A DNA stretch of 6,243 nucleotides from Actinomycetota bacterium (GTDB lineage: Bacteria > Actinomycetota > CADDZG01 > WHSQ01), in the NCBI GenBank assembly GCA_019348445.1, contig JAHWJK010000096.1, forward strand, positions 1 through 6,243, written 5' to 3'. A program made the position numbers and the translations under genes. The notes below the pieces were generated by a model, which saw only the letters and a list, made by a program, of their open reading frames with translations, was not told the DNA's origin and did not search any database. This document shows, piece after piece, positions 4,646-6,243 of this stretch (positions are counted from its first letter, which is position 1; each line of letters begins with the position of its first letter).

Positions 4646-5681
4646 GCGTGTCTGCCTCGTGACGCTCGGCGATCCGGAAACACTTACCGGCGGTTACCTC
4701 TATCACCTGCGGATGGCCGACCTCGCACCGGCCCGCGACGCGGAGCTGACGTTCTTTTCGTTCCCCGATGGTTTCTTCCCGGCCCCCGTCCTTGCCGGAC
4801 GGCGCATGGTCGAGGCAGCCGCATCCTGCGACGTGGTCGTGATCGATTCGATCGCCGCCTGGTGTGCCGCTCCGTGGCTTGGTCGCGTGGACGTCCCGAT
4901 CGCCGGGATGCTGCATCAACTTCCGGGCGGCATGGACCAGCGTGGACTACGCCGCGCTCTGCAGGCACCCCTCGACCGCCGTGCGTACCGACAGATGGCG
5001 AAGATCCTCGTCGCCAGTGACGCGCTGAAGACCGACCTGGCGCGGGAGGTGGATCCGGCGCGGCTCGTCGTCGTGGCGCCGGGCCGCGATGTCGCGACGC
5101 CCGAGCGCGACATCGACGACATCACCCGCGGTCGAAAGATCGCTCTTCTCGCGGTAGGGAACTGGGTCGAGCGGAAAGGGATCCTCGAGCTGCTCGATGC
5201 CGTCGCGGAGTTGCGGCCGGATCTCGCAACGCTCCATCTCGTTGGACGCCGCGACGTCGATCCGACCTATACGAGCCGCGTCGAGCAACGGATCGCGACG
5301 CTGGGCGACCGGATCGTGATTCACGGACCGGTACCGAAAGAAGAGGTTGCCGCGATGTATCGCGCCGCCGACGCGTTCGTTCTTCCGAGTCTCGAGGAAC
5401 CGTATGGGACGGTGTACGGCGAAGCCATGGCGTCCGGGCTACCGGTGATCGGCTGGGACGCGGGGAACCTCCCCCACCTCGCCGAACACAACGTCAGTGG
5501 ACTCATCGTCCCGCCCGGGGACGTGCAGGCTCTGACGAGAGCTCTCGGCCAGATCGCGACCGACGACGAGCTTCGCGCGCGGCTTGCACGCGGTGCGATC
5601 GAACGCGCCCGGTCGCTCCCGACCTGGGAGGAGACCGCCGACAAGTTCTTCGGCGAGTTGCGGAGTCTGACTACGACTTGA
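4635..5681 (+). CDS. Second GT-B fold glycosyltransferase, family 4 type
   Basis: A 348-residue GT-B glycosyltransferase, clearly different in sequence from its divergent neighbour. The N-terminal domain starts MRVCLVTLGDPETLTGG, a shorter form of the usual glycine-rich acceptor loop, and contains VVVIDSIAAW (67-76) and GMLHQLPGG (91-99). The donor domain has LLAVGNWVERKGILELL (171-187) with R180/K181, LVGRRDVD (202-209), and the E-x7-E motif as E255 and E263 (EEPYGTVYGEAMASGLPVI), then GLIVPPGD. I see no signal peptide or membrane anchor. The start is either GTG 4635 (well-placed GGAG) or ATG 4644; the latter shares two bases with the start codon of the minus-strand glycosyltransferase. The 3' end overlaps the opposing aldolase by 11 bp. 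Two different glycosyltransferases back to back suggest a two-sugar decoration, or sequential acceptors in one pathway; this is inference. Confidence 0.88.
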   Translation: MTLMRVCLVTLGDPETLTGGYLYHLRMADLAPARDAELTFFSFPDGFFPAPVLAGRRMVEAAASCDVVVIDSIAAWCAAPWLGRVDVPIAGMLHQLPGGMDQRGLRRALQAPLDRRAYRQMAKILVASDALKTDLAREVDPARLVVVAPGRDVATPERDIDDITRGRKIALLAVGNWVERKGILELLDAVAELRPDLATLHLVGRRDVDPTYTSRVEQRIATLGDRIVIHGPVPKEEVAAMYRAADAFVLPSLEEPYGTVYGEAMASGLPVIGWDAGNLPHLAEHNVSGLIVPPGDVQALTRALGQIATDDELRARLARGAIERARSLPTWEETADKFFGELRSLTTT

Positions 5682-6243
5682 TCGCGCGGATCCCGTCGGC
5701 CAGCGCACGCTGATAGACCCACAGGTCGCCGCCGAACGTAATCATGCGGAAACCTCGATCGATCCAGCGCTTCGCTTCGTCGACGGTCAGCGCGAGGCAC
5801 GCGAGGACCTTGTCGTGTTCTGTCGCCGCCGCCACGATGCGATCTACGGAATCGGTGAACCGGTCGTCTTCGAACGACCCCGGGATCCCCAGGAAACTCG
5901 TCAGGTCGAAGTGGCCCAGGAACAACACGTCGATACCGTCGACGGCCGCGATCGCTTCCGCGTTCTCGACGCCACCCGAAGTCTCGATCTGCGCGATGGT
6001 CAGAACGTTCTCATTCGCGCTCGCAACCTTCTTCGAGATATCTCCACCGGCGTAGTCGTCGTGCGCGATGCCGAACGCGGCCCCCCTGCGCCCTTCGGGC
6101 GGATAGTGGGCCGAGGCAGACAATGTCTGAGCCATCTCTGCGGTCTCGACCATCGGCACCATGACGCCTCTCGCACCAAGGTCGAGCTGTTGACCGACCA
6201 GGTACGGCAGGTTCGCAGGGACGCGCACGATCGGCGTGATCGT
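5671..6243 (-). CDS. HpcH/HpaI family aldolase, N-terminus cut off by the window edge
   Basis: The reading frame is open to the right edge: 190 residues of a family normally about 250-260 long, so roughly the first quarter is missing. In-window GTG codons (for example at 6228) fall inside the conserved strand TPIVRVPANLPYLVG and are not the start. Recognisable elements are DLGARGVMVPMVETAEMA (21-38 of this fragment) and the metal-site glutamate E87 in AQIETSGGVENAEAI. The second metal ligand is D113 in FLGHFDLTSFLG, where the family usually has a GPxDLS-like sequence. FGGDLW (170-175) lies near the C-terminus. Family members are Mg/Mn-dependent class II aldolases that cleave or form 2-keto-3-deoxy acids, releasing pyruvate or a related oxoacid. 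The catalytic His/Arg region would be in the missing part. The 3' end overlaps the glycosyltransferase on the other strand. Substrate unknown; it may belong to the next operon rather than to the central cluster. Confidence 0.9.
   Translation of the reverse strand, partial: TITPIVRVPANLPYLVGQQLDLGARGVMVPMVETAEMAQTLSASAHYPPEGRRGAAFGIAHDDYAGGDISKKVASANENVLTIAQIETSGGVENAEAIAAVDGIDVLFLGHFDLTSFLGIPGSFEDDRFTDSVDRIVAAATEHDKVLACLALTVDEAKRWIDRGFRMITFGGDLWVYQRALADGIRAIKS

Noticed and set aside
4158..4919. A 253-codon minus-strand open frame spanning the glycosyltransferase start junction
   Set aside because: It overlaps both glycosyltransferase genes in other frames and its translation resembles no protein domain.
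1..6243. CRISPR array, tRNA/rRNA gene, insertion sequence or attachment site
   Set aside because: No regularly spaced repeats, no tRNA-like cloverleaf, no transposase or integrase motifs and no terminal inverted repeats were seen on either strand.

Overview
This is a GC-rich, densely packed bacterial chromosome segment. Base composition, GTG starts and protein similarity as I recall it suggest an actinobacterium (Actinomycetota), possibly a deep-branching or environmental lineage. The sequence alone does not fix the taxon. I see no RNA genes, insertion sequences, CRISPR arrays or long repeats.

Layout, left to right: the 5' end of a secreted-protein gene (minus, 1-140); a histidine phosphatase (plus, 198-806); a fused GTP cyclohydrolase II / RibD-type reductase (minus, 803-2131, perhaps starting at a CTG at 2158); a BchC-like medium-chain dehydrogenase (plus, 2234-3196) followed 10 bp later by a small 6-pyruvoyl-tetrahydropterin synthase/QueD-like protein (plus, 3207-3584); a GT-B glycosyltransferase (minus, 3566-4645); a second GT-B glycosyltransferase (plus, 4635-5681); and a 5'-truncated HpcH/HpaI aldolase (minus, 5671-6243).

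The middle of the window reads as a candidate small-molecule pathway, from about 803 to 5681 and perhaps including the phosphatase. The fusion enzyme could open the imidazole ring of GTP and then reduce the ribosyl side chain. This would give a diamino-ribitylaminopyrimidine phosphate, the reaction order known from fungi and archaea. Next to it are a pterin-fold enzyme with altered catalytic residues, an NAD(P)-type dehydrogenase without the usual zinc ligands, and two glycosyltransferases. My inference is a glycosylated pteridine- or flavin-precursor-like metabolite. The product is not known to me and the pathway is not proven by the sequence.

The arrangement is unusual. Four opposite-strand junctions overlap: stop codons sharing CTAG (803-806), a 19-bp tail-to-tail overlap (3566-3584), start codons sharing CATG (4643-4646, within an 11-bp overlap), and an 11-bp tail-to-tail overlap (5671-5681). 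Only two short divergent gaps (141-197 and about 2132-2233) leave room for conventional promoters.
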